Shown: positions 21,394 through 32,640 of the stretch, piece after piece
Numbering within the stretch: the stretch's first letter is position 1
Layout of the letters: each line of letters starts with the position of its first letter
Origin: Rhyacophila brunnea
Lineage: Eukaryota; Arthropoda; Insecta; Trichoptera; Rhyacophilidae
Direction of reading: 5' to 3'
Assembly (NCBI GenBank): GCA_022495005.1
Contig: JAGYXB010001052.1
Coordinates: 1-64,000, forward strand
Length of the DNA: 64,000 nucleotides
Program-made: the position numbers and the translations under genes
The notes under the pieces: model-generated
Seen by the model: only the letters and a program-made list of their open reading frames with translations
Told to the model about the DNA's origin: nothing
Databases searched by the model: none

Positions 21394-22996
21394 ATAATTG
21401 AAGATCTTGGCATAAAAACATCAAATGTCCACTTTTTTCCATTTTCATTTTATTGCATTTCTATATTCCCTGTGTATGATTACATACAACTGTGCAAAGA
21501 TATATTTAAAAAAAAAATCATAAGTCCCTCAAATCTGCTCTCAAAAATATGCCACTTTTCTAAAAACCGCAATAGTCCAGGCATTTTTGTGTGAAAACAG
21601 CAAAGGTCCAGTAGTTCTACACTTTTATCACCAGGCGGCGTTAGTAATGTTAGTATACATTCCATACAATTTAGTGTCTGAGCTGTCAAATTATCCTTGA
21701 TTCGTTTAATTATTGCTTTTTATAACGTTTTTTATGATTGTTTTTATATTTTATCATGGATATTACTAGCATAGTTATCTGAAACGTCTCGAAAGAGAAA
21801 AATTAACAAAACCATGCAACGTTTTTACCAAATAACGGTGACTTTCATTATTGTTCAGTTGGATGCAATAAGAAAAATCTGGGCCCTTCATTATAAAATC
21901 TAAAGAGACCGGAGAAAAAGATTTTTTTAATATGAAATATAGGTTAAAACTTAGGCATTTTCGGTAAAAATTTGTAGGCTAGTTATAATGTACAAAATAG
22001 ACCAGGCTAGTAAGAGAGAAGTGCTTTGCGAACATTTCAGTTTCTCTCTAGGCTGTGGTATAGATTCAATGTAGTGAATAAAAATCAAATGCAAGTCACG
22101 ATTGCATTTAAAACAACGTATGGTGGATTAGTTCCATTTAAAGGAGCTAAATAAAAAAATATTTTAAAATTAGCTAAATATTTACAAAACCCAATAAATG
22201 TATCGTTTAATTTGCTGATAGTGAAGGTGTCAGACGAGGCTTATCGGTTTTCTTTTTTCGTGTTAACTATCAATTCATGGTGGAAATCCATTGTGTTATT
22301 TTTATTTAATAAAACACATTTTTTTAGTACTTATTCCACTTTTAATAAATAAATCTGGATAGGTTTCGTCCGCCTTAGAGGGACATTTTCAACTGTTGAA
22401 AACAGTTGGCAGAAAAACAGAGCGGACGAAACCGGTCCAGATTTATTTATTAAAAGTGGAATAAGTAGATACTAAAAAATGTGTTTTTTTTAAATAAATC
22501 AATAATAATAATATGAAGCTAATCAGTATTAACCCGCACATGATTAAAACATTTTTTCAAATATTTAATTCTTGATTTTTTAGAAACATTGAAGTCGTTT
22601 GTTAATAGGTAAATAATATGTCCAAACCTTATTAAAAGTTGTATTATGATTAAAAAATAACAGAAATATATATTTTTTATTTCATTTAATAAAATTATAG
22701 TTTTAGTCATACTATTTACATTTCGATCTTTTCAATTTTGCAATAAAAACAACAAATGTCCAAAAATTGTGTAAAAACAGCAAATGTCAAACTCATTCTT
22801 TTTTAAATATCTATTTAACCAAAATAAATTTAATATTTTTTTTACATTCATATAGTGCATATACGGTTTCTCTATAATTTCTCATTGTCAAATTAATAAA
22901 AAAAAATTTGACAACCAAGATATTATGTTTTTACCCTCTCCTGAAAAAAAAGTGTTTTGTGACATTTGCTGTTTTTATGCCAAGATCTTCAATTAT
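21394..22996. mobile_element. 1.6-kb inverted-repeat element with repeated AAAACAGCAAATGTC motif
   Basis: The left end ATAATTGAAGATCTTGGCAT (from 21394) is inverted at the right end (to 22996), and both continue into AAAAACATCAAATGTC / AAAAACAGCAAATGTC. Further copies of that motif occur internally near 21594, 22745 and 22774. A separate fold-back (22287-22505) sits inside. No transposase-like frame was found, so it appears non-autonomous. No clean target duplication; the ends themselves are partly palindromic. Confidence 0.6.
22287..22505. mobile_element. Divergent fold-back with family E hairpin motif
   Basis: Two arms of about 90 bp in inverted orientation. ACACATTTTTTTAGTACTTA, TTCCACTTTTAATAAATAAA and TCTGGATAGGTTTCGTCCG on the left are mirrored by CGGACGAAACCGGTCCAGAT through TGTGTTTTTTTT on the right. 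The GGACGAAACC motif of each arm faces outward, as in the fold-back at 34717-34893. Confidence 0.75.
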
Positions 22997-23522
22997 AAAC
23001 CTACATATACAAACTCAAGTGTAAATTTAGACAACCAATAGAAATCTCAGTAAAAAATAAAATGTACATGTCGTAAAAACCAAATATCATGAATTACCAC
23101 AATCGTTGAATCTTTTGAAAAGATTACAATTCTCTATGGAAAAGAGAAGAATACTATTTAAATAAATAGTTAAAATTCCGGGCCGTAACACGCTCACGAA
23201 GTCGCGATTGAGCTGCCATTACTATTCACGGAGGGTAAGTGGTTAGCATCCGGGCTGTACGGTCGGGGAGGGTGGGCAGGGGGAGGGATGGAGGCGACGC
23301 CAGACGTCTGGGCGCTGTCGCCGCGACGCTATGGCCCCCTCCCCAAAGTGTCGTTGCCACACAGCTGAGCGCTGAACGCGGAAATTATGATAAATTCGTT
23401 TTTAACTGCAAAACACACAGAGGACACGAAGTCTGTAAAACATGGACGTGACACCCTGACATTTTTTTGTGAGGATTTGTTGTAAAATATCATAATAATA
23501 TGGTAATAAGTTGCTTAAAATC
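22997..23522. other. Intergenic, with GC-rich island at 23180-23350
   Basis: The island contains many CpG and C/G runs (GGGGAGGGTGGGCAGGGGGA; GGGCGCTGTCGCCGCGACGC) and resembles in wording the island at 31380-31460. It could be a promoter or a repeat. The 70-codon frame at 23239 has no recognised homology and no splice context. Confidence 0.35.
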
Positions 23523-23653
23523 GTGGCCGGAAATTTGTACGTATGTTTGCAAACAGTAGGTTCTAGTTACTACATGAAGTATTTTCAAGAAATGAATAAA
23601 GCGAAGTAGATACCTATTGGATTGGTAAACTGTTAATTATTATATTGTAATAA

Positions 23654-24135
23654 GGTTCCATGACGAAACAGAACAGTGACAAAATAGAACATGACAAAAC
23701 AGAACAGTGACAAAACAGAACAACGATAAATATAACTATGACCTTTCAAGAAAAGTATAAATTTAATATTGAAATTGTCCTATCTCTGTAATGTTGATAG
23801 ATTTTTAATAGCACATATTTTCAATACGCCATAATAAATCAAATTATATACCTAATTTCTGCATTCCTAATCGCTAGAAAGCCTCAAATATACGGGACTT
23901 TGTCGGCAAGCTTAGGATATCTCATCTTAATCAATATAATATGTTCAAAATGATTGGGTGACTAGGTACAACGAAATAATGACCTAACCTAACCTAAATA
24001 AATTTCACAAAAATTAATGTTTCATTTTTCCCCTTGCTGTTCTGTTTCGTCATGTTCTGTTTTGTCATTTTCTGTTTTGTCATGTTCTGTTTTGTCACTG
24101 TTCTGTTTTGTCATGTTCTGTTTTAACCGGTTACC
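23654..24135. mobile_element. Element with inverted tandem-repeat ends and 8-bp direct flanks
   Basis: TGTAATAA occurs at 23646-23653 and 24136-24143. Inside, the left end is a run of TGACAAAACAGAACA units (23661-23724) and the right end a run of the inverted unit TGTTCTGTTTTGTCA (about 24040-24125). The termini GGTTCCATGACG and GGTTACC (read inward as GGTAACC) are only loosely alike. Non-coding. An 8-bp duplication would fit hAT or P superfamilies. Confidence 0.6.
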
Positions 24136-24236
24136 TGTAATAAATATTGTTATTTCGGTTAACCTATGTATATAACATTCATGTCAAAACACAACACTTA
24201 AAAAGACGTAATTAAACCATCGGAAAGACTAGAGAT

Positions 24237-24271
24237 CAAAATTTTGGCTCGGAATTGGATTCCCTAAACAC
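24237..24271 (+). repeat. Solo right end of the TAGGGATTCC hAT-like family
   Basis: ATTTTGGCTCGGAATTGGAT followed by TCCCTA matches the right end of the 27878-28616 element almost exactly. No left end is nearby. Confidence 0.65.
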
Positions 24272-24634
24272 GAGTAGTGGGTAAAAGGTACAACTATATA
24301 GCGGGGCGACGTATGCTCATAATACAAACGTACAGCACGTCACGTTATTAGGGGGTAACGTGACCTATCCCACAAATATGTAAATCTGTCCCAGTAGTCG
24401 CGAAATAATTTGTAATTAGGGTCATCAATCATCATATCGAAAGAAAAAGTATTGACACCTGGCATCAGTATAAAATTATGCTTGTCCGCAAGGGTACTGC
24501 AATATTGGTCAAAAAGTATCGATACATCCACGAAGCCATTTTGGCAATCGTTATTATCAACGGCGATTTATTTGACGTTTTGAATTGAATGAATTTTGTC
24601 AAAATCGTCTATTCGTAAATCGAGATCTTAACCT

Positions 24635-25340
24635 AGGTCTGAGACTGCGTATGGTACGTTGTTTTGTGCTCTCAATTCTTTTCTATGGTATGGAAGTATG
24701 GACGCTAAACTAAGAGATGTCACGGAGACTTGAAGCTTTCGAGATGTGGCTGTATAGACGCATCCTCAAAATTTCTTGGACTGACTGGGTGACAAATCGT
24801 CGCTGTAGGATTGGTTTGTCGAATAGACCAAATGTTCAGGAGACGAAAAACAAATTTCATAATCCTATATTTAAATACATGGAGATATTCAAATTGTTAT
24901 TTTTACTGCATACGAATGATGTATGCACTACCATTACAAAGTAATTTAAAGAAAAGGATAGTTCTGGTCCATTTAGTTACAAAAAAACATTCTGCATTAA
25001 AAGGCCGATTTCGACAAACCAATCCTATAGCGACGAAATGTTGAAGTTCTCAATCGAATGGGGAAGGTCCGAGAAGTTCTACGTAGTATCAAAACCAGGA
25101 AACTACAGTACCTTGGCCACATTATGAGATGACAAAAATACGACATTCCCCAACTTGTCATTCAAGGAAAGATCAATGGGAAGCGTAGCAGAGGACGGCG
25201 CCGCATTTCGTCTTAAGAACCTCCGTGATTGGTAAGAGTGCAGCTCCACTGAACTGTTCCGGGTAGTAGACGACAAAGATAAGATCGCCTTGATGGTGGC
25301 CGATCTCCGCTAGGGCATGGCACAATAAGAAGAAGAAGTC
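24635..25340 (+). pseudogene. RTE-like LINE 3' end (second lineage), interrupted by a MITE
   Basis: Outside the insertion the frame reads MVRCFVLSILFYGMEVWTL, SRRLEAFEMWLYRRILKIS, then (after 25036) VEVLNRMGKVREVLRSIKTR, KLQYLGHIMR, and GKRSRGRRRIS. This is the post-reverse-transcriptase region of an RTE-like element of a different subfamily from the copies at 18899 and 50620. It ends at a TAG at 25311-25313 and is followed by AGAAGAAGAAG. It carries several in-frame stops and small indels. The MITE at 24798-25035 splits the conserved WTDWVTN/VEVLNRM junction. Confidence 0.75.
24798..25035. mobile_element. 238-bp MITE nested in an RTE remnant
   Basis: The termini CGTCGCTGTAGGATTGGTTT + GTCGAA (24798-24823) are inverted at 25010-25035 with one mismatch. 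AAAT precedes the left end (24794-24797) and follows the right end (25036-25039), a 4-bp target duplication. Removing one AAAT and the element restores a continuous LINE frame (GTGACAAATGTTGAAGTT), which proves the boundaries. Superfamily not assigned. Confidence 0.9.
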
Positions 25341-25344
25341 TATG

Positions 25345-25408
25345 AAGATAGAAAGCTCACGGCGAACTGTGCCACGGTGAAATGTTTTACGTACAATTTA
25401 CATGTAAT
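25345..25408 (+). repeat. Repeat family B, end fragment
   Basis: AGCTCACGGCGAACTGTGCC followed by ACGGTGAAATGTTTTACGTA matches the distal end of the 53256-53589 copy. It sits directly after the AGAAGA tail of the LINE. Confidence 0.7.
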
Positions 25409-26426
25409 CATTATAATTTAATGTGTGCTTAGGCATGTGGCATCGGATCGACTATTATCGGGGATTTCACTCTAATATTATTATCTAATTATTACTTCAA
25501 ATGAGTTTCTGGGAAAATATGGGGGATTTTTTAACGAGGGGCATTTCCATATCTAAATTTTATTTTCACAAAATCTAGCGTTTTTCCCTCCCAAATTGTT
25601 TTCGTATCCCGTCTGGCATGTTTTTGTCAACGACAGTTGGCAACACTGTTTACGGGTGTACCTATCGTTGGAATTATTTAGTGATAAGATAGTGTTCATT
25701 ATTTCTATATATGAAAGTAATTTTAACGTAATGTTATACTATCACCATTTATTGAAATATTATGTATGTTTATAATAATTATGAAAACGTGAATTTTTCA
25801 TAGATAAATCGAAATGTTTTCATACCAACATAAAAATATAACAATGACATAATTTCTTTAATCATTATAATGAAATTAATGGGGGCGATGAGTCCTATAT
25901 TAGGGAATTGGACGAGAAAAGGTGCAAAATTAATTATTCAGGTATAACGAATAACACTCTTGGGTTCTCACTTATCCAGCATTCGGGTTGTAATTACGAT
26001 ATTCCGCACATGTAAACATCTTGCATTGGATAAGTTATTAATACTTGGGTAGAGTACGTGACTAGAATGCAAATAATGCCACATCTTTCCAGCGAAAAGA
26101 ACAACTACGTTATTTAAGACGCATTAATGTCCAAAGTTCATCATTAATTAATTTATTTTACCGTATCGTGGACATTACAAGTTTATCAATTTAAGACGTT
26201 GAACTACATGACGAAATATAAAATTAAACAATAAAAAACAGCAGTTAGAGCACAGATATCAGTGAGTGATCATGTCGTATATTTAAGAGATTACAAAATA
26301 GTGCATTCTCTCACGTAAGAGGAATATTTCGAAGTCTGAAGCAATTTGGTTGAACGTAGCTAATAGCCTTCCAATGTACATCAAAGATGGATAAGTTGAA
26401 AAATTATAGAGTCAAATATATAGGGT
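25409..26426. other. Unassigned AT-rich sequence
   Basis: No gene is supported. GTTGGCAACACTGTT at about 25632-25646 resembles a lone hAT terminal (CAGTGTTGCCAAC) of the type seen at 30651. Confidence 0.4.
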
Positions 26427-26790
26427 CTATATTTGGACACACTGGAACGCCTTGATATTCGGCCGAGCCAAAATTATCGTGAGATCCAGTGGCAATTGGT
26501 ACTTTTGTTTACTTAAATCTTTAAGAAGTCGCTGTCTCTGGGTATCATACAGAGAACATTGCCAAACTACGTGGTTAACATCTTCAGTCTCACTTCCGCA
26601 CCGGCACCCAGGGTCATTTATTATACCCAAGCGAGCCATGGATGAGGCAAGATTATAATGGTCCGCTCTGCAGCGATTGATTGTGATGATTGTTTCCCTA
26701 TTTAGCATTTTATTGGTATACCATGGTTTGGTTTCAGAATTGTAATAACTTTGAAAGTACTTTTTCCCTTTTGTTAGACCTTGTTCTTTT
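26427..26790 (-). pseudogene. I/Jockey-type LINE, C-terminal remnant
   Basis: The minus-strand frame reads KYFQSYYNSETKPWY, then INRCRADHYNLASSMARLGI, then CRCGSETEDVNHVVWQCSLY. This is the conserved tail following the reverse transcriptase/RNase H in I- and Jockey-like LINEs (CxCG...ET..H..W.C). The 93-codon part from 26708 is uninterrupted. Upstream coding is missing because of 5' truncation. No homologous copy is in the window. Confidence 0.75.
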
Positions 26791-27877
26791 AATAAATTAT
26801 CTGTTAGAGTTTTGGCTATTTTGAATTCTTGAATGTTTCAAAAAAGTCTGTATACGGTATGGGGAGTTTATCAATGCTCCTCTCCAAGAGTTGCTGAAAA
26901 CGTTGTATATAAAAAGTTCTTTTTATCTTGTAATTATTTTTTATAAAAATCCTAATTCTCACTCCGCAATAAAAAAAACATTATGTTAAGAGCAAAATGA
27001 ATTAAAACTACGAAGTAGTAAATAGAAACTGATTAAAATTCCTCGCCTACTTTATGTATAAAATCGTAACGAACGTACATTTATTTCATTCAACACTGCG
27101 TCGCCCAGTTGTCCCATTCCAAAATATTATGTAAGCATATTCAAGAAGTTGGTGGGACGTAGTCATGGGTAGTAGCCATTGTTATGCTTAATCTATTCTG
27201 ATATATGAAAGGTTCTGAATCCAAATATAATTTAGGTAGATAGTTTAATTGGTTAGAAATAATGACCTGGAAACCAATTATTATAATAACTAACTGGAAC
27301 TTTGTATTATCAGACATAACTTTAAAAAATGTATTAATTACGTCAAAGAAATTTTGATAAATATTTCATTATAGATAGAGAGATAAGCAATCATACCTAT
27401 CACTTTCGATTTAACGGTTTCGATTGAAAAGCCTTGCAGAAACTAAATCTACAGTAAACTTGTGAAGTGTGTACAATGTAGGTGACCTCTTTAATACGAT
27501 ATTATCTTTTTTTCGTTTTACTCGTAAGCACTAAAACAATTATATTGTGTTTTAAAAATTAAATTCGTCCATGGTGTTTTAACTAGACCACTATAGATAG
27601 CTTTTAACGATATATAAGTACACAGAGGTTATTTGCGAAAACGGTCTGACAATGGCACCACTTCCGCTCGGCTATCTTCTTGGAAGGCTGCGCACTCAAT
27701 TAATTGTTTATGATAATTCAATTTGTGTAGTAAATTGGTTCTTTGAAGCAGTACCTATCTACTGATACCCACAGCAAGTGAATCATATTCCTGGGTGAAA
27801 TAAAATGCAATAATGTATGAATAATTAACAAGATGTAGAGATGGACGTATTGTAATCGTAAACAAGTCTGCCAGGAG
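26791..27877. other. Intergenic, includes repeat family H copy 2
   Basis: 26945-27122 repeats the family H blocks of 15545-15722 in the same orientation. 26906-26943 (AAGTTCTTTTTATCTTGTAA) recurs at 39557-39585. No gene was recognised in the rest. Confidence 0.5.
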
Positions 27878-28616
27878 TAGGGATTCCATCCTGGATCCTG
27901 GATCCCGAGCTATTTTCGATACCTATGAATCCCGGGATTGATAAACATAATCCCGAGATTTCGGGATTGATTTTTTTATCAATTTTTATGGAAAATAAAA
28001 TAAAAGCGAAAATATGACAGAAAAAATACTTTTAATAAAAAATAGCTACATTAGAAATAAACTGAGTTTGAATAAAGTTTGATTTATACTCATGTGTAGG
28101 TGGCCGATTCATTTTATTTTTTCACATGAATTATTAAAAATAAGAAAGATTGGAAAAACATAATGCTTCGCACTTTTAACAAAGTAATTCTAACATGATA
28201 TCATACATTTCACGGCAGTTTCATATTTGGCTGACTAATTAGATTTATGAAGCGGAAAGGCCATAAGTACGCCATGATTAATTGCTTTACTATTTTAAAT
28301 CTCGCTAATCCATTCATTATGTCTTTACTATCAGAAACAGCAATCGCATATTAAATTCACATTATTATTTATATTACAATATTATTTACACAATTAAACT
28401 TATGTATTTCCAAGATTGAACGTAAATACAATATTAACAATAAATGTCTTAAATAGTATAAATTATACTAGATTTAATTTTGACCGATTTTATCAATGCT
28501 ATTTGTAAATATAAAAATTTTATATTAACAATTGAACAAAATGCCAATCCCGGGATTGTCAAATTGTAATCCCAAAATCCCGGGATCAGAATTTTGGCTC
28601 GGGATTGGATTCCCTA
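27878..28616. mobile_element. hAT-like non-autonomous element with exact 8-bp target duplication
   Basis: A 739-bp element bounded by GCCAGGAG at 27870-27877 and 28617-28624. The termini are TAGGGATTCCA and its mirror TGGATTCCCTA. Subterminal GGATCC, AATCCCGGGATT-type repeats occur at both ends in both orientations. The interior is AT-rich and has no transposase. The solo end at 24237-24271 belongs to the same family. Confidence 0.85.
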
Positions 28617-28624
28617 GCCAGGAG

Positions 28625-30190
28625 TGTTATTCACACATTCTTTTTATTACAGATGCGGTTGAAACATGAATTATATTTCGATAAGGGCAATTATTGAAAA
28701 TCTTTGTCCTTCTTTATACAGCACTAGTTTCGTACTCTGGTAACGCGTATACAGCTGTGCGTCATTTTTTTTGTGAAAAGACATACGGTATGTAGTTAAA
28801 AATGAACTCTACACACATTGCAATAAGGATGATGATTATTGATTACACATCTCAATAGCTATAAGTAAATGTTGTAATACAAAAAAAATCGTATTACTTC
28901 ATTTACTACATCCAATATTGATTATGGATAGTCATCTAATCTAATTTTATAATTGAACAACTTAACCTTGAAATTGCGCAGGTTGCGATTTTTTCTACTT
29001 CGCACGAATTATATAAGGTAAATTAAATAACTGTTATTATTTGCGACTGGTCTTATATGAAGCCCATTAAAACGTTTTCTCTCGCTCGGCGTTTCTGTCA
29101 AAACTATAGAACTTCACGATTATGTCGTATGTTTATAAAACAAACAAAAAAACCAAAAAATATTATTTTACTTTCGTTCTAAATGGCTACTTTGCAGAGT
29201 ATTGCAAATGCTTCAGCTGCGTGCGTGTATGTTCGTTTGTGATTTACAGAATACCTAATTTCCTACCAACAGTCCATCCAACTCACAAAAACGAGCACAA
29301 TATTCCTACTCCAAGATCGTCACTAATAATTTGTCGGTGAAACATATCGCAGGCCATGTGTTTATTACAAGGATTGTCCTGACACGAGGATTCGATGCGG
29401 GGAAATAATGGGGCATTATTGTAATGAAAGATATAGTAAAGGTACGTGAAATGCGTGTCGATTACTTCGCATTTCCTCGGGGTCTTAGCCGGATTTTTCA
29501 CGGGTTTTCCACTGAACTATTCGTAATATTGAAAACCGAGAGAAGGCTGCTTGCCGACGAATAATTGATCATCTGGGTTATGATCCTTGAGCACAAGGAC
29601 AGGTATAATCGTGAATCGATCGCAGATACCCTCATATTGTATAAATATTAACTATTTACCCAAGTCACGTGGTTAGAAGCCTCGTTTAATAGGTTGCTGT
29701 ATGTCGTAAAAAGTTATAATCGTGTTTATTAGCAAAGTTTCAATATAGCGAAGGGTTTTCAGGGCAAGAATCTGCTAAAAAAGCCCCATTGGCATGCGTG
29801 CAGCGAAAGTAATCATTTGCACATGAACAGAACTAAGTCGCTACTGTATGCAAGCCAATTAATGGGTCGACTGAGCAACGGGTCGGGCAGTGACGGTCAA
29901 ATTAAAAGAGTTTGAGAGAGACAAATTGATAAAATTATAGCCAGCGTGTGAATGGGTTAAGTACGTAGTTTATACATAAATCATATTATCTCTCAGAGTT
30001 AATCAGTCAGTTTAAAATCCATTCCTAAAAACAAAAAATCGAAAGTGTCGTCACTGAACAGATGATAAATAATATAGATTAAAATGTGAAGTCAGTCACC
30101 ATAGAACAAGTATTTGAAGCGAGATTTGCTTTCTGCCTCAATGGTCGCTATTATTATAAACCCAAGAAATATAAAGCCTTCCCAAATGGC
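28625..30190. other. Unassigned sequence
   Basis: No gene, inverted repeat or paralogous repeat was identified. Short frames at 29122-29501 lack recognisable domains. Confidence 0.4.
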
Positions 30191-30194
30191 CTCA

Positions 30195-30415
30195 TTTTTT
30201 CCCGACCATGTCCGATTCTAATAAGATATGAGCCTCCACAGGGTGGAGGTTTGTATTAACAGATAAAAGTCAACTTGCTCAACCTATTAAGTCCACACTC
30301 TGACACATACACAAATTGAAAAAAAAAACAATATGCGTACTTGCCAGATCCGGGATTCGAACCTGGGACCCAATACGCTGTAGGCCGACGCTTAAGCCGC
30401 GCGGCCATCGTGGGG
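30195..30415 (-). repeat. tRNA-derived SINE family A, copy 2
   Basis: Minus-strand copy: B box GGTTCGAATC (seen as GATTCGAACC at 30354-30363), CGCGCGGCTTAAGCG head at 30386-30404, and CAATATG/ACACA/AACCTATTAAGTCC body. The 3' hairpin-forming GTGGAGG part lies at 30232-30252. A poly-purine run replaces part of the body. Confidence 0.8.
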
Positions 30416-30650
30416 CTAGTATTAACACTATTGAATTCGAGTTTCATTTACGTGACAAACTTTAATGCATATTATGATACATAATAATATGTAACGCAAC
30501 TATTTAAAATAACGTATTCTTTAACACGTGTTTAAGTTTACCCTATATTTATCCACATTCGAGAATTAAACCTTACCTTGTAGCCACCCACTTTCCATTA
30601 TTTTTATGTTCGCTGGTGTCGACCTTTTTGTCTCATGTTTAAGCTCTATA

Positions 30651-31061
30651 CAGTGTTGCCATCTTTTCAAAGTAGAATTATAGTACATAGCCTCCAAAAT
30701 TATAGTACGCATTGCCATTTGTTGAAAATGTAGGTATAGGTTTTTTGTGAAACTCCGAGACCCCTTTTTATTTAGGTACCTCTTTCGACCAAAAATGCTT
30801 ACCGAAGAATTCAAGAAATTTCATTTTAACCCAAAGTCAAAGGATTTTTTTTTCGTTTTTCGAGCAAATTTCTCCAAATCTTCTTATATTGCGAAATTAT
30901 AAAAATATAAAAATGTCGAAATTTTAGCACTTTTTACATATTATTTCCGATATTCAAAATTATAGTATTTTGGGCGTACTATACCTGTTTTATATCGTAC
31001 ATAGTACGCGGACCAAAATTACAGTACAAATACTATAATTATAGTACGGTTGACAACACTG
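30651..31061. mobile_element. hAT-like MITE with exact 8-bp target duplication
   Basis: A 411-bp element bounded by GCTCTATA at 30643-30650 and 31062-31069. It starts CAGTGTTGCCATC and ends GGTTGACAACACTG. Subterminal AATTATAGTAC blocks repeat in both orientations. No coding capacity. The CAGTGTTGCCA start is common for hAT elements. Confidence 0.88.
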
Positions 31062-31329
31062 GCTCTATAGTAAGTTTTTTTCAACAACTTTAGGCTATAT
31101 TTTCATTTTAAAACGACGACTTTACAATAATACCTAGTTACTCATGTATAGTATTAATATACTTATTTTATGTGATCATAAAATATTGTTTTCTAGGACG
31201 AGCAAAGACATAATACATATTAGTATTTCCTAGACTTTGCTCAAAAAAAATACTCTTCGTTAAATTTAATTTAATATTTGTAATGATATTATGACAGTCA
31301 GCCTTCGTATAGGTTCCTCATAGAAACCA

Positions 31330-31560
31330 TTGCCAATCACTGCGCGGGGTGGCCGGTGGTCGCTTGACACGCGATGCAAGGGTTGCCGGCAGACCGACGC
31401 CGGCGCTGAAGCCCGGCCGACGCCACCGGCGCTGTCTGAGCGCCGCGACGCCGGTTGAAGTCGAAAGTTAAATTAAACCGCCGATGTCAGTGCGACTTCG
31501 ACGAGGGGTCTCTCACTTAATGGTGCCGCGTGACCGAACGTCGAACTCATCTAGGATATT
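31330..31560. promoter_or_regulatory. CpG-rich island, possible promoter
   Basis: A stretch of about 230 bp rich in CG dinucleotides (GCCGGCAGACCGACGCCGGC; GAGCGCCGCGACGCCGG) in otherwise AT-rich DNA. The minus strand has GATTGGC (inverted CCAAT-type) at its edge. No start codon with a plausible reading frame was found. It could be a promoter or first exon (for example of the VAT1-like gene, which is transcribed in this direction) or a GC-rich repeat. Confidence 0.3.
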
Positions 31561-32234
31561 TTATTCACGAGCAGTGTCAACTCAACTCTCGCGGCAGTAA
31601 TTGGCTGAATGCTACTCCCATGACTCGACTTTTCCAAGAACACTTTATTTTCTTGACTAGATTAACGTTTAATTGGTAGAACACTACAACACGTTTGTGT
31701 GTCACTACCAATTACTAAGCATATCTCGTATTCACCAAATAATCTTCTATTCTAATCCCATAGTATTTTTTCCAATTCACTTCTGTCAAGATCTATGCCG
31801 GGGATAACGATTAAGGACATAACAACAAAGGAGTGAGTGAAGGAGAACGACGTAATAATTTGCTAAAAGCCTTAATGAAACATGACACACAGATCATATA
31901 GCTACACGACAGTCGCTGGATAAATTTAGATTCAGTAATCCAGTGATTCCAAAGAGGAACAAAGCGTCCAAAAGATATGCCATTAGATCGACGAGATAAT
32001 AAAGTATTTATCTACCAATGCAACGCCTACGCATCAGCGCTGGATTGATCCACGCTGATGGATGACAAATAATTACTGCAGGGCATTACTAAAATTCGCT
32101 GATAGCAAGTTCCCACATGAGAAACAATCTGTTAATTATTTGAACTGGCGTTTACGTGGTAGAACTCCCTTATAACGGTTTTAACAATTTGTTTCTGTGT
32201 GATTGTGACCCCCTCACAATCGCCCAGTGAATGA
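31561..32234. other. Unassigned, with possible RTE tail scrap
   Basis: GCTGGATTGATCCACGCTGA at about 32039-32058, followed by TGGATGA, resembles the last codons and tail of the RTE copy at 19555-19585. It is too short to be sure. Nothing else was recognised. Confidence 0.3.
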
Positions 32235-32640
32235 ATCAGCCCTGTCAGCCCCCCCGGCTGATAGGGCTCCAGCCTGGGGGCCCGGCTTGGCAGTTCAACT
32301 AGTTGTGAAATAAACACACACCACAATTTTATATTACAATTATTAATTGTAGTGTTTCCTGTATAACAAAAATGGCTATTTATCCAATATCGAAGTCTCG
32401 CATGTTACTTGGCTACCACAAGAGGGGTCGCGATCAGTGGTTCATAATAATATGATGCTAAGTGCCGACAACTCAATAATTAAAGGAGATGTATTTAAAA
32501 TTTTAGAAAATCGTTAAAATACCCATCGAATTTGGGGAACACTACTGTTGTAGAACATCACACTGCCCTTAACCTTAATGATATGTAGGGGGCCCGCCAA
32601 ACATCCTGGACTGGGGGCTCGTTTCAGGATGTGGGGGGCA
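32235..32640. mobile_element. Repeat family D, diverged full-length copy
   Basis: Same block order as 11469-11868: CTGATAGGGCTCCAGCCTGG + GGGCCCGG on the left, TGCCGACAACTCAATAATTA in the middle, then CATCACACTGCCCTTAACCT and GGGGGCTCGTTTC on the right. The termini are eroded and no target duplication was found. Confidence 0.6.

Noticed and set aside
23661..24125. CRISPR-like array from the repeated TGACAAAACAGAACA units
   Set aside because: Units are contiguous without unique spacers, occur in inverted orientation at two ends, and the genome is eukaryotic.
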